A stretch of DNA of 64,000 nucleotides from Novosphingobium pentaromativorans US6-1 (GTDB taxonomy: Bacteria; Pseudomonadota; Alphaproteobacteria; Sphingomonadales; Sphingomonadaceae). Numbering within the stretch: the stretch's first letter is position 1; each line of letters opens with the position of its first letter. The translations under genes were made by a program, and so were the position numbers. The notes below the pieces were generated by a model, which had not been told where the DNA came from, searched no databases, and saw only the letters and a program-made list of their open reading frames with translations. The DNA lies in contig NZ_CP009291.1 in the NCBI RefSeq assembly GCF_000767465.1, positions 1,381,501 to 1,445,500 on the forward strand. The letters are read 5' to 3'. Positions 24,744 to 33,451 of this stretch are shown here, piece after piece.

Positions 24744-24760
24744 TGTTTAAGCGATTCGCC
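24744..24760 (-). promoter_or_regulatory. 17-nt block shared by nrtA and nirB leaders
   Basis: GGCGAATCGCTTAAACA here and GGCGAATCGGTTAAACA at 15364-15348 match at 16 of 17 positions. Each lies 20-21 bases before the first hexaloop hairpin. Both are preceded by TGCAAAAA. The function is unknown. It may be part of the RNA element or a protein site near the transcription start. Confidence 0.55.
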
Positions 24761-24804
24761 CCGCTCGCGTAAAGGCCTTTTTGCACCGCACAACGAATTT
24801 TCGC

Positions 24805-26013
24805 TCAGGGCAGCCGGGACAGATAGCCCTCGATGTCGCTGGGATCGAACACCTCTCCGTCGAAAAACGTGTTCGGTTCCAACTGGATAGCACCCTGCTG
24901 GGTGCTTACGACCATGGACGTCTCGATGCTGCCCTCGACCTTCGAACTGGCTCCCGGCAGCGGCTCGCCCGTGCCCAAGAGTGCACTGCGGTAAACGTCG
25001 GGGCGGAACACGCGGGCCGCCCTTTGCGCATCCTGCGCATCGAAAGGCACGTTATCCCAGCGAACCATCTGGGTGTAGAGCCACTCCGCCTGGCTGACCC
25101 AGGGGAAGTTCGCCGCCTCGCGGTACTGGAACATGAAATCGGGATAGTGGATCAGGGCGCCCCCGCGCGCGATCAGCAACTGGTCCGAGATCGCGCGGCG
25201 GATCAGTTCGGCCGATCCGTCGAGATATTCCGGACGCGCGAGAATCTCGGCATTGAGTTCCCAGTTGACCGGATCCACGAAGTGCGCTCCGGCCTTGCAC
25301 AAGGCGCGGATCAGGCGCTGCACGCCCTCGCGCTTCTCGTCGAGAACCTGCTCGCGCAGGGCCAGCACCTTCTCCACGCCCCGCCGCCAGATCTGCGCGG
25401 TAGATAGCACGATCTCGCCGGCGCCCTGTTCGACCGCAACCGAATTCCACGGCTCGCCGACGCAAATTCCGTCGACTTCCCCCTGCTTGAGCGCATCGGC
25501 ACAGAAGGGCGGCGGAACCGTTGTGATGTCGACGTCGATGTCGGGCCGGATACCGCAGCCCGCCAGCCAGTAACGCAGCATGTAGTTATGGCTCGAATAG
25601 CGATGGACGACACCGAAAGTCAGCGGCTTGCCGGCGGCCTTGCGTTCCTGGGCGATTGTCTTGAGCGCCGCGCCCACTTCGGCCGCATCGCCGATCTGCC
25701 CTTCAGGCCGGACCATCCGGGCGATCTCGGGCCGCAAGGTCACGGCATTGCCGTTGAGGCCGAGGACAAAGGGCACCGAAAGCGATTGCGCCGGACGCCC
25801 GCGGCCCAGCGTGGCGGCAATCGCCAGCGGAGCGACGAGATGCGCGGCATCGCTGTGGCCATAAAGCAGGCGGTCGAGCACGGTCGCCCAGCTCATGTCC
25901 TTCACCAGCGAGAGCGTGACGCCCTCTTCCTCGGCAAAGCCATGTTCCTTCGCCAGAATAGGCAGGCACGCATCCACCAGAGGCAAAAAGCCGACGGTCA
26001 GCTCGGTACTCAC
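24805..26013 (-). CDS. nasS: nitrate/nitrite sensor protein NasS
   Basis: This 402-residue protein is homologous to NrtA, with LTVGFLPLVDACLPILAKEHG, LNGNAVTLRPEIARM, SSHNYMLRYWLAGCGI and ICVGEPWNSVAVE, but has no signal peptide. That is the hallmark of cytoplasmic NasS. It starts with GTG one base after the nasT stop. In the known system NasS binds NasT in the absence of nitrate or nitrite and releases it when the anion is bound. Its stop lies 45 bases before the block that opens the nrtA leader, so nasTS could be constitutively expressed with nrtABC added by antitermination. Confidence 0.9.
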   Translation of the reverse strand: MSTELTVGFLPLVDACLPILAKEHGFAEEEGVTLSLVKDMSWATVLDRLLYGHSDAAHLVAPLAIAATLGRGRPAQSLSVPFVLGLNGNAVTLRPEIARMVRPEGQIGDAAEVGAALKTIAQERKAAGKPLTFGVVHRYSSHNYMLRYWLAGCGIRPDIDVDITTVPPPFCADALKQGEVDGICVGEPWNSVAVEQGAGEIVLSTAQIWRRGVEKVLALREQVLDEKREGVQRLIRALCKAGAHFVDPVNWELNAEILARPEYLDGSAELIRRAISDQLLIARGGALIHYPDFMFQYREAANFPWVSQAEWLYTQMVRWDNVPFDAQDAQRAARVFRPDVYRSALLGTGEPLPGASSKVEGSIETSMVVSTQQGAIQLEPNTFFDGEVFDPSDIEGYLSRLP

Positions 26014-26014
26014 G

Positions 26015-26593
26015 TCAATGATCCCCCATCAGCCGGTCGGCCGTCACAATGGCCTCGGCGATATCGACTATGCGCTTGCCCTGGTTCATCGCCGCCTTGC
26101 GCAGTTCTGCATAGGCCTTCGGTTCGGGCAAGCCCTTGCTGTTCATCAGAATGCGCTTCGCCGCATCGATGGTTTCGCGTTCGGCCAGCTTGCCCTTGGC
26201 CGCGGCGAGGTCGTTCTGAAGGCGCGAAAAGGCATTGAAGCGCGTGATTGCCAGATCGAGGATCGGCCGAATACGGTTGGGCGCCAGGCCGTCGACGACG
26301 TAGGACGAGACGCCTGCCTCCACCGAAGCGGCAATGGATTCGTCGTCCGACTCGTCGACGAACATCGCGATCGGCCGGTCGAGCGCCCTGCTCACCGAGA
26401 AATACTCTTCCAGCACGTCGCGCGAGGGGTTGCCGAGGTCCATGAGGACGATGTCGGGATTGATCTCGCCGATCCGCGCCAGCAGGCCCCGGCGCTCCGT
26501 CAGGACAAAGATCTCGCAATCATCCAGGGCGACCAGCCCCTCCTGGATGATCGAGGCGCGCGCGGCGCTTTCGTCGATGACGGCAATTCGCAT
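26015..26593 (-). CDS. nasT: ANTAR-domain antiterminator NasT
   Basis: The ATG at 26593 gives 192 residues, normal for NasT. Residues 1-120 are a receiver-like domain (MRIAVIDESAARASIIQEGL, PDIVLMDLGNPSRDVLEEYF). The C-terminal part, KGKLAERETIDAAKRILMNS followed by EAYAEL-like and NQGKRIVDIAEAIVTA segments, is the three-helix ANTAR domain with its conserved Ala and aromatic positions. It binds paired hexaloop RNA hairpins and prevents termination. Two such leaders occur in this cluster, before nrtA and nirB. The 129-base gap upstream carries no obvious sigma-70 consensus. The frame is open upstream but without a better start. Confidence 0.92.
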   Translation of the reverse strand: MRIAVIDESAARASIIQEGLVALDDCEIFVLTERRGLLARIGEINPDIVLMDLGNPSRDVLEEYFSVSRALDRPIAMFVDESDDESIAASVEAGVSSYVVDGLAPNRIRPILDLAITRFNAFSRLQNDLAAAKGKLAERETIDAAKRILMNSKGLPEPKAYAELRKAAMNQGKRIVDIAEAIVTADRLMGDH

Positions 26594-26722
26594 GATCACC
26601 CCATTGTGCAGCGCAGCAGCGCCGTTTGGCAAGTAGCCAGATGCTCGATGCCCCCCCGGGCGGATGCGGCTCATTGCGGCAAAGCGCCCGAATGGCAAGC
26701 GTAGAGTGCCGATCAGGCCGAT

Positions 26723-28528
26723 TCAGATCGCGGCGAGGCGCACTTCGCGATCATGGCGGCGCACCTCCACGCGAATGCCGCCGTCCTGTTCGCGCGCTTC
26801 GTAGACGAACCCTTCGCTATGCGGGTTCTCCCAGTCGGCCACGGACTTGGGCTCGCCGTCGAGCCTGTGCCATGCGACGGTATCGGGAAAGCGCGCAAAC
26901 CATGCGCGCCGCTTCGCCCGGACCAGCGAGAGCCGGGCGACATGGTCCTCCAGAGCGAGATCGCGGCTTTCCCAGTCGATCCAGCCGATTTCGTTGTCCT
27001 GGCAATAGGCGTTATTGTTGCCCTGCTGGGTGCGGCCGAATTCGTCGCCCGCCGTCAGCATGATCGTCCCGGTCGAGGCGAACAGCGTACCGAGAAGCGC
27101 GCGCAGGTCATGGGCGCGCCTTGCCAGCACGTGGGGATCGTCCGTCGGTCCTTCGGCGCCGTTGTTCCAGCTGTAGTTCTCGCCGTGCCCGTCCCGGTTC
27201 TCCTCGCCGTTGGCCTCATTGTGGCGGTGCGCGTAGGAAACCGTGTCCGCCAGCGTGAAGCCGTCGTGCGCGGCAAGAAAGTTGACCGAGCGGCAATCGG
27301 CATGGGGCCAGTGCGGCCCGAAGATGTCGGAAGACCCTGCCAGCCGGGTGGCCAGCTTGCCCACGCCCTCCTCCTCGCGCCAGAACCGGCGGACGTCGTC
27401 GCGAAAACGGTCGTTCCATTCCAGCCAATGCGCCGGAAAATTGGCGAGCTGGTAGCCGCCCGGGCCGATATCCCAGGGCTCGGCGATCAGCACCCGGCTC
27501 GACAGCAGCGGGTCGTCCTCGATCTCGGCGAAGATCGGCGCGGCGGGATCGAAGCCCGGCCCGCGCGCAAGGATGGGAGCGAGATCGAAGCGAAAACCGT
27601 CGACGCCGCACTGACTGACGAAATGGCGCATGGCATCGAGCGCGATCCGGCGCACGGCGGGATTGCCGCAGTCGAGCGTATTGCCGCAGCCGGAATCGTT
27701 GATCAGCGCGCCGTCCGGTGCGCGGCCATAGACCGCATCGTCGAGACCACGCAGCGAGATCACCCCGCCCTCGACATCGCTTTCGCCGGTATGGTTGAAG
27801 ACCAGATCGAGCAGGACGCCGATCCCCTCGGCATGAAGCGCCGCGACTGTCTTACGCAGTTCGGCCACGCCGCCGGGACACAGGCCGGGATCGAGCGCCA
27901 TCATGGCTACGGGGTTGTAGCCCCAGGCGTTCACGAGGCCGAGCGGCGGCAAGTGCCGCTCGTCGATCCACGCCACTACCGGCATCAGTTCGACAGCCGT
28001 GACATGGAGCTTTTTCAGGTGTGCCACTACCGCCGGATGCGCCAGCGCCGCCACGGTCCCGCGCAGGCGCCGGGGTACGTCGGGATGGCGCATCGTGAAG
28101 GCGCGCACATTGATTTCGTAAACCAGTCCGCCGGCGGCGAAGCGCGGCGCCTCGACCGGCACGGATGGCTGGCTCGCGGGAACGCGCGCCTTGGGAACGA
28201 TGGCGGCGGTATCCTTGCCGAAAGCAGCCAGACGCGGATCCTGACGGAAGCGGCGATCCAGTTCCACGGCATAAGGATCGACCAGCAGCTTGGCAGGATC
28301 GAACCAGCAGCCCTGCTCCGGCGCCCACTTTCCTGCGGCACGGTAGCCATAACGCGCGCCGGACAGGTCTTCCGGCAATTCGAGCGTCCAGACTTCGCCA
28401 TCGCGCGCCATTTCATGGCGGGTTTCCCTGCGGCCTGTGAACAGGCACAACCAGACACGTTCGGCCCTCGGAGAGCGCACCGCAAAACGCGTGGTGCCTT
28501 CCCGAACCCTCGCGCCGAGCGGGATCAT
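26723..28528 (-). CDS. glgX: glycogen debranching enzyme
   Basis: The ATG at 28528 overlaps the glgA stop (ATGA) and gives 601 residues, a little shorter than Escherichia coli GlgX. An N-terminal CBM48-like domain (TTRFAVRSPRAERVWLCLF, residues 10-100) is followed by a GH13_11 barrel. The catalytic set is Asp in VDGFRFDLAP, Glu in VLIAEPWD and Asp in FLAAHDGFTL. GWDxxxGxYQ-type loops are replaced by DIGPGGYQLANFP, as usual in GlgX. It hydrolyses alpha-1,6 branches of phosphorylase-limited glycogen. It is the last gene of glgP-glgB-glgC-glgA-glgX. An upstream extension of the frame overlaps glgA and is unlikely to be used. Confidence 0.93.
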   Translation of the reverse strand: MIPLGARVREGTTRFAVRSPRAERVWLCLFTGRRETRHEMARDGEVWTLELPEDLSGARYGYRAAGKWAPEQGCWFDPAKLLVDPYAVELDRRFRQDPRLAAFGKDTAAIVPKARVPASQPSVPVEAPRFAAGGLVYEINVRAFTMRHPDVPRRLRGTVAALAHPAVVAHLKKLHVTAVELMPVVAWIDERHLPPLGLVNAWGYNPVAMMALDPGLCPGGVAELRKTVAALHAEGIGVLLDLVFNHTGESDVEGGVISLRGLDDAVYGRAPDGALINDSGCGNTLDCGNPAVRRIALDAMRHFVSQCGVDGFRFDLAPILARGPGFDPAAPIFAEIEDDPLLSSRVLIAEPWDIGPGGYQLANFPAHWLEWNDRFRDDVRRFWREEEGVGKLATRLAGSSDIFGPHWPHADCRSVNFLAAHDGFTLADTVSYAHRHNEANGEENRDGHGENYSWNNGAEGPTDDPHVLARRAHDLRALLGTLFASTGTIMLTAGDEFGRTQQGNNNAYCQDNEIGWIDWESRDLALEDHVARLSLVRAKRRAWFARFPDTVAWHRLDGEPKSVADWENPHSEGFVYEAREQDGGIRVEVRRHDREVRLAAI

Positions 28529-29994
28529 GCGATCAGCGAACGATAGAGGTCGGCATAGGCCTTGCCGCTTGCCTTCCAGGAAAAGTCGCACTTCATCGCA
28601 TTCTTCTGGATCTTCTGCCAGACCTCGGGCTGGCGATAGAGATCGACCGTTCGGGTCAGCGCGGCGGCCAGGGCATCGTAGGTCACGCCGTCATGCTGGA
28701 TGCCGGTGGCGCAGCCCGCGGCAAGCGCGGCCGGGTTGGCATCGATCACCGTGTCGGCCAGACCGCCGGTGCGCGAGACAACCGGGATGCAGCCATAAGC
28801 CAGGCCATAAAGCTGCGTCAGCCCGCAAGGCTCGAAGCGCGAAGGCACAAGGATCGCATCGCCCCCGCCCTGCATCCGGTGCGACAGGTCCTCGTCGTAA
28901 CCGATGCGAATGCCGATCCGGCCGGGGTGACGCGCGGCGCCTTCGAACAGCTGATGTTCGATATGGGGATCGGCCGAGCCGAGCAGCGCCAACCTGCCGC
29001 CGATGCCGACGAGATGGTCGAGCACTTCGGGCAGGACGTCCATGCCCTTTTGCCAGGTCAGGCGACTGACGACGATGAACAGCGGGCCATCGTCCTCGTC
29101 GAGATCGAAATCGGCTTCCAGCGCGCGCTTGTTCGCCATGCGCCGCTCCAGCGTGCGCGCCGTGAAGGAAGAGGCCAGCGCCTTGTCGGTGGCGGGATTC
29201 CACACATCGGTGTCGATGCCGTTGAGGATGCCCGAAACCGCATTGCCGCGCGCGATGATCAGGCCCTCCAGCCCCATGCCGAACGTCCCGGAGCGGATCT
29301 CACGCGCGTAAGTGGGGCTGACCGTGGTCACTGCATCGGCCGAGGCGAGCCCCGCCTTCAACATGCCGACGCCGCCGTGATACTCCACGCCGTCCATCGT
29401 CCAGGCCCTGGGCGGCAGGCCGAGCTGCGCGAAGATCTCCCGGCCGAACCAGCCTTGGAAGGCCATGTTGTGGATTGTCACCACCGATGGGATGCGCGCA
29501 CCGCCATAGGGCGCGAAACGAAGGTAGGCGCAGGCCATCGCAGCCTGCCAGTCGTGCGCATGGACGAGGTCAAAGCCTTGCGGCTTGCCGCGCCTTACCA
29601 TGGCGCCCCCGGCAATATCGGCTGCAGCGCGGCCAAGCGCTGCAAAACGCCGCCAGTTGTCGTTCCAGTCCTTGCCCGAAACGTCGCTGTACGGTGTCCC
29701 GTCCCGCGTGAAGAGTTCGGGCGCATCGAGCACCAGCAGCGGATGCTCTGCGCCCTTGGCGCCGATCTTGCCCGACAACAGCCGCGCCGGCGAACCGAGC
29801 AGCGAATCCCACTGGTGCACCGCCCTGGCCCGGGCCATGGCCTTGAGCACGGAAGGGTAACCGGGAAGCAGGGTCGTCATCGCCACATCGTGATCGGCCA
29901 CGGCACCCGGCAGCGCCCCGGCTACGTCGGCCAGACCGCCCGTCTTGATCAACGGAACCGCTTCGGAAGCGACGCTCAGGACTTTCAACGTCAC
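28525..29994 (-). CDS. glgA: glycogen synthase (ADP-glucose)
   Basis: This GT5 enzyme of about 489 residues has the ADP-glucose loop PLIKTGGLADVAGALP at the N-terminus, HDWQAAMACAYLRF, VVSRLTWQKGMD at the start of the second Rossmann domain and VPSRFEPCGLTQLYGL carrying the donor-site Glu. The longest form begins with GTG at 29994. TTG at 29988 has AAAGG seven bases upstream and would begin with MKVLSVASE as in typical GlgA, so it may be the real start. It elongates alpha-1,4-glucan chains. It lies four bases after glgC. Confidence 0.94.
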   Translation of the reverse strand: MTLKVLSVASEAVPLIKTGGLADVAGALPGAVADHDVAMTTLLPGYPSVLKAMARARAVHQWDSLLGSPARLLSGKIGAKGAEHPLLVLDAPELFTRDGTPYSDVSGKDWNDNWRRFAALGRAAADIAGGAMVRRGKPQGFDLVHAHDWQAAMACAYLRFAPYGGARIPSVVTIHNMAFQGWFGREIFAQLGLPPRAWTMDGVEYHGGVGMLKAGLASADAVTTVSPTYAREIRSGTFGMGLEGLIIARGNAVSGILNGIDTDVWNPATDKALASSFTARTLERRMANKRALEADFDLDEDDGPLFIVVSRLTWQKGMDVLPEVLDHLVGIGGRLALLGSADPHIEHQLFEGAARHPGRIGIRIGYDEDLSHRMQGGGDAILVPSRFEPCGLTQLYGLAYGCIPVVSRTGGLADTVIDANPAALAAGCATGIQHDGVTYDALAAALTRTVDLYRQPEVWQKIQKNAMKCDFSWKASGKAYADLYRSLIA

Positions 29995-29998
29995 GCCT

Positions 29999-31264
29999 TT
30001 ACTGCCCCAGTCGATCGATCATCGGCTTGGTGATGAGGCACACCCCGTTCTCGGTCCGGCGGAAGCGTCGGCCATCGAGAACCGGGTCCTCGCCCACGAC
30101 GAGACCCTCAGGGATACGCACGCCGGAATCAATGATGACCCGGCTTAGCCGCGCCTTGCGGCCGATATTGCAGTACGGCAGGATCACCGCTTCATCGACG
30201 CTGGAAAAGCTGCCCATCTTGACCCCGGTGAACAACAGAGACCGGCGCGCGGTCGAGCCCGAGACGATGCAGTCGTTGGAGATCAGCGAGGAGATCGCCA
30301 TGCCGCGCCGCCCTTCCTCGTCATGGACGAACTTGGCCGGCGCGGCGACCACCGCATCCGACCAGATCGGCCAGTCGCGATCGTACATGTCGAGCTTTGG
30401 CACAGTATCGGTAAGGTCGAGGTTGGCCTCGAAATAGGCATCCACCGTACCGACGTCGCGCCAGTACTCCTCGATCTCTTCGGCCGCGCGAATGCACGAA
30501 TTCGTGAAACGGTGGGCCTGCGCCTTCCCGTGCTTGACGATGTAGGGAATGATGTCCCCGCCGAAATCGCGCTTGGAATTGGGATCGTCGGCATCGCGGC
30601 GCAGCTGTTCGAAGAGGAATTCGGTCTCGAAGACGTAGATGCCCATCGAAGCGAGCGCCATGTCCTCCTGCCCGGGAATGCCCGGCGGGTCGGCTGGTTT
30701 CTCGACGAAGGCGGTGATGCGATCGTCCTTGTCCACGTGCATGACGCCGAAACCGGTCGCCTCCATGCGCGGCACGACAAGACAGCCGACGGTGACGTCC
30801 GCGCCCGAGTTGACGTGCTGCTGCAGCATCAGCTCGTAGTCCATCTTGTAGACGTGGTCCCCGGCGAGGATGACCATGTACTTCGGACCGTGGACGGCAA
30901 TGATGTCGATGTTCTGGAACACCGCATCGGCCGTGCCTTCATACCACAGCATTTCGGAAATGCGCTGGCTGGCGGGCAGGATGTCGAAACTCTCGTTGCG
31001 TTCGGGGCGCATGAAGTTCCACGCCCGCTGCATGTGGCGGATCAGGCTGTGCGCCTTGTACTGCGTGGCGACGCCGATGCGGCGAATGCCCGAATTGATC
31101 GCATTGGAAAGGGCGAAGTCGATAATCCGCGTCTTCCCGCCGAAATAGACCGCAGGCTTGGCGCGATTGTCTGTCAGTTCCGCCAGACGGCTGCCCCGCC
31201 CACCGGCAAGGACATAGGCCATGGCATCGCGCGCAAGCGGCTGACCGATCGGACTTCTCATCAC
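29999..31264 (-). CDS. glgC: glucose-1-phosphate adenylyltransferase (ADP-glucose pyrophosphorylase)
   Basis: The 421-residue protein carries [20 protein letters not shown] (nucleotide site), [31 protein letters not shown], the sugar-phosphate region [10 protein letters not shown] and a C-terminal left-handed beta-helix with [23 protein letters not shown] hexapeptides. It makes ADP-glucose from glucose-1-phosphate and ATP, the committed and allosterically controlled step of bacterial glycogen synthesis. It lies 12 bases after glgB and four before glgA. Confidence 0.95.
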   Translation of the reverse strand: MMRSPIGQPLARDAMAYVLAGGRGSRLAELTDNRAKPAVYFGGKTRIIDFALSNAINSGIRRIGVATQYKAHSLIRHMQRAWNFMRPERNESFDILPASQRISEMLWYEGTADAVFQNIDIIAVHGPKYMVILAGDHVYKMDYELMLQQHVNSGADVTVGCLVVPRMEATGFGVMHVDKDDRITAFVEKPADPPGIPGQEDMALASMGIYVFETEFLFEQLRRDADDPNSKRDFGGDIIPYIVKHGKAQAHRFTNSCIRAAEEIEEYWRDVGTVDAYFEANLDLTDTVPKLDMYDRDWPIWSDAVVAAPAKFVHDEEGRRGMAISSLISNDCIVSGSTARRSLLFTGVKMGSFSSVDEAVILPYCNIGRKARLSRVIIDSGVRIPEGLVVGEDPVLDGRRFRRTENGVCLITKPMIDRLGQ

Positions 31265-31276
31265 CCCTCTCCTGCT

Positions 31277-33451
31277 TCAGCCCGCATATTCGAGCATGAT
31301 AGTACCCAGCGGCGGCAAGGTCACCGTCGCCGCGCCGCCTTCAGACTTCACCTGACCCAGGTTCCCCTTGCCCGATCCGCCGTAATGCGCGGAATCGCTG
31401 TTGAGGATCTCGTTCCACTTGCCCTCGTGCGGCAGGGGCACGCGGTATCCGCTGCGCAGCGCCGGGGTCATGTTGCATATCACCGCAACCGGCTTCGCGC
31501 CCCGCGCCTTGCGCAGCCACGCGAAGACCGAATTCTGGGCATCGTCGACAATGAGCCATTCAAAGCAGCCCGCGTCGCAATCGCCGGCATGAAGCGCGGG
31601 CTTCTGGCGGTAGAGGCGATTGAGATCCTTCACCAGATTGCGGATGCCTTCATGGGCGGGAGCATCGCACAAGTCCCAGTCGAGCGCGCGCTCCTCGCTC
31701 CATTCGCGGCGCTGGGCGAACTCCTGCCCCATGAACAGCAGTTTCTTGCCGGGATATCCCCACATGAGCGCATAATAAGCGCGCAAGTTGGCGAACTTCT
31801 GCCAGTCGTCGCCGCTCATCTTGGTCAGCAGCGACCCCTTGCCGTGGACCACCTCGTCATGGCTTAGCGGCAGCACGAAGTTCTCGCTGAAGGCGTACAT
31901 CAGGCCGAAGGTGATATCATGGTGGTGATAGCGCCGGTGGACGGGATCACGGCTCATGTACTGCAACGTGTCGTGCATGAAGCCCATGTTCCACTTGAAG
32001 CCGAAGCCCAGCGCGGTCGGCCGTTCCCCGCCCTCGGCGTCATAGGCGGGTTGGGTAACGCCGGGCCACGCGGTGGATTCCTCGGCGAATGTCATGAAGC
32101 CGGGATGCGTTCCGTAAAGCGCACGGTTGGTGGCGCGCAGGAAGTCCACCGCTTCCCAGTTCTCGCGCCCGCCCTGCTGGTTCGGTATCCATTCGCCCGC
32201 CTTGCGCGAATAGTCGCGGTAGAGCATCGAGGCGACGGCATCCACGCGCAGCCCGTCGACATGGTAGTGCTCGGCCCAGAACAGCGCATTGTTGACAAGG
32301 AAGCTCGACACCTCGCGCCGGCCGAAGTTGTAGATCAGCGTGTTCCAGTCCGGATGATAGCCGAGCCTGGGGTCCTCGTGCTCGTAAAGCGCGGTGCCGT
32401 CGAAGCGGACCAGTCCGTGTTCGTCGGTGGGAAAGTGCGCCGGAACCCAGTCGAGAAGCACGCCGATCCCGGCGCGGTGCGCCCCGTCGACGAACCGCGC
32501 GAAGCCTGCCGGTTCGCCGAAGCGGGCGGTCGGCGCAAACAGGCCGGTCGTCTGGTAGCCCCACGAGGGATCGTAGGGATGCTCGCTGATCGGCAGGAAT
32601 TCGATATGGGTAAAGCCCATGTCGACAACATAGGGGATGAGACGGTCGGCCAGTTCATCCCAGTTGAGAAACCAGTTCCACTGGTCGCGCTGCCAGGATC
32701 CGGCGTGAACTTCGTAGATCGAGATCGGCACCTTGCGCGGATCGACCGTGGCCCAGTGCGCACGATGCGCCTCGTCGCCCCAGTCCAGCTTGGCCGGGTG
32801 CGCCGTCATCGAGGCGCTCTTGGGGCGGATCTCGGCCATGAAGGCGAAGGGATCGGCCTTGAGCGGCTGCACCGCGCCGTCGGCCCCGACGATGCGGTAT
32901 TTATAGGCGCGGTAGTCGCCGATGTCGGGAATGAAGATCTCCCAGACGCCGATGTCCTTGCGATGGCGCATGACATGGCGCGCACGGTCCCAATCGTTGA
33001 AATCGCCTACCACGCTGACGAGGCGGGCATTGGGCGCCCAGACCGCAAAGTGGACGCCGCTCGCCCCCTGGTGATCGATGATGTGAGCGCCCAGCTTGTC
33101 GAACAGGCGCTGGTGCGTTCCTTCCGCGATCAGCAGGTCATCGAGCGGGCCGAGCACAGGCCCGAAGCTGTAGGGGTCTGTGACGAGCCAGTCGTGCTCG
33201 CCGGCGCTGCAGCGGTAGCGCACCGGCTGCGGTTTGCCTGCCAGTTCCCCTTCGAACAGGCAGCGGTCATCGACCTTGTCGAGCGTGCCGAGAGCCTTGC
33301 CGTCGAGACTGAAGGCCTCGACCGTATCGGCCCCGGGCAGGATCGCCCGCGCGAAACTGCCAGTGGGACCGGAATACAGACCAAGCAACGAAAATGGATC
33401 GGCGTGAGAACCTAGAAGAAGGGATTCAAGGGCGCTCTTCGTTGGCTTCAC
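31277..33451 (-). CDS. glgB: 1,4-alpha-glucan branching enzyme
   Basis: This 724-residue GH13_9 enzyme has an N-terminal N1 domain, a CBM48 domain (GVHFAVWAPNARLVSVVGDFN) and the barrel with YHVDGLRVDAVASML (nucleophile Asp), FAEESTAWPG (acid Glu) and LPLSHDEVVHGKGS (third Asp). It closes with an all-beta C-domain. It transfers alpha-1,4 segments to make alpha-1,6 branches. The start overlaps the glgP stop in an ATGA. Length and domain order match typical long-form proteobacterial GlgB. Confidence 0.95.
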   Translation of the reverse strand: MKPTKSALESLLLGSHADPFSLLGLYSGPTGSFARAILPGADTVEAFSLDGKALGTLDKVDDRCLFEGELAGKPQPVRYRCSAGEHDWLVTDPYSFGPVLGPLDDLLIAEGTHQRLFDKLGAHIIDHQGASGVHFAVWAPNARLVSVVGDFNDWDRARHVMRHRKDIGVWEIFIPDIGDYRAYKYRIVGADGAVQPLKADPFAFMAEIRPKSASMTAHPAKLDWGDEAHRAHWATVDPRKVPISIYEVHAGSWQRDQWNWFLNWDELADRLIPYVVDMGFTHIEFLPISEHPYDPSWGYQTTGLFAPTARFGEPAGFARFVDGAHRAGIGVLLDWVPAHFPTDEHGLVRFDGTALYEHEDPRLGYHPDWNTLIYNFGRREVSSFLVNNALFWAEHYHVDGLRVDAVASMLYRDYSRKAGEWIPNQQGGRENWEAVDFLRATNRALYGTHPGFMTFAEESTAWPGVTQPAYDAEGGERPTALGFGFKWNMGFMHDTLQYMSRDPVHRRYHHHDITFGLMYAFSENFVLPLSHDEVVHGKGSLLTKMSGDDWQKFANLRAYYALMWGYPGKKLLFMGQEFAQRREWSEERALDWDLCDAPAHEGIRNLVKDLNRLYRQKPALHAGDCDAGCFEWLIVDDAQNSVFAWLRKARGAKPVAVICNMTPALRSGYRVPLPHEGKWNEILNSDSAHYGGSGKGNLGQVKSEGGAATVTLPPLGTIMLEYAG

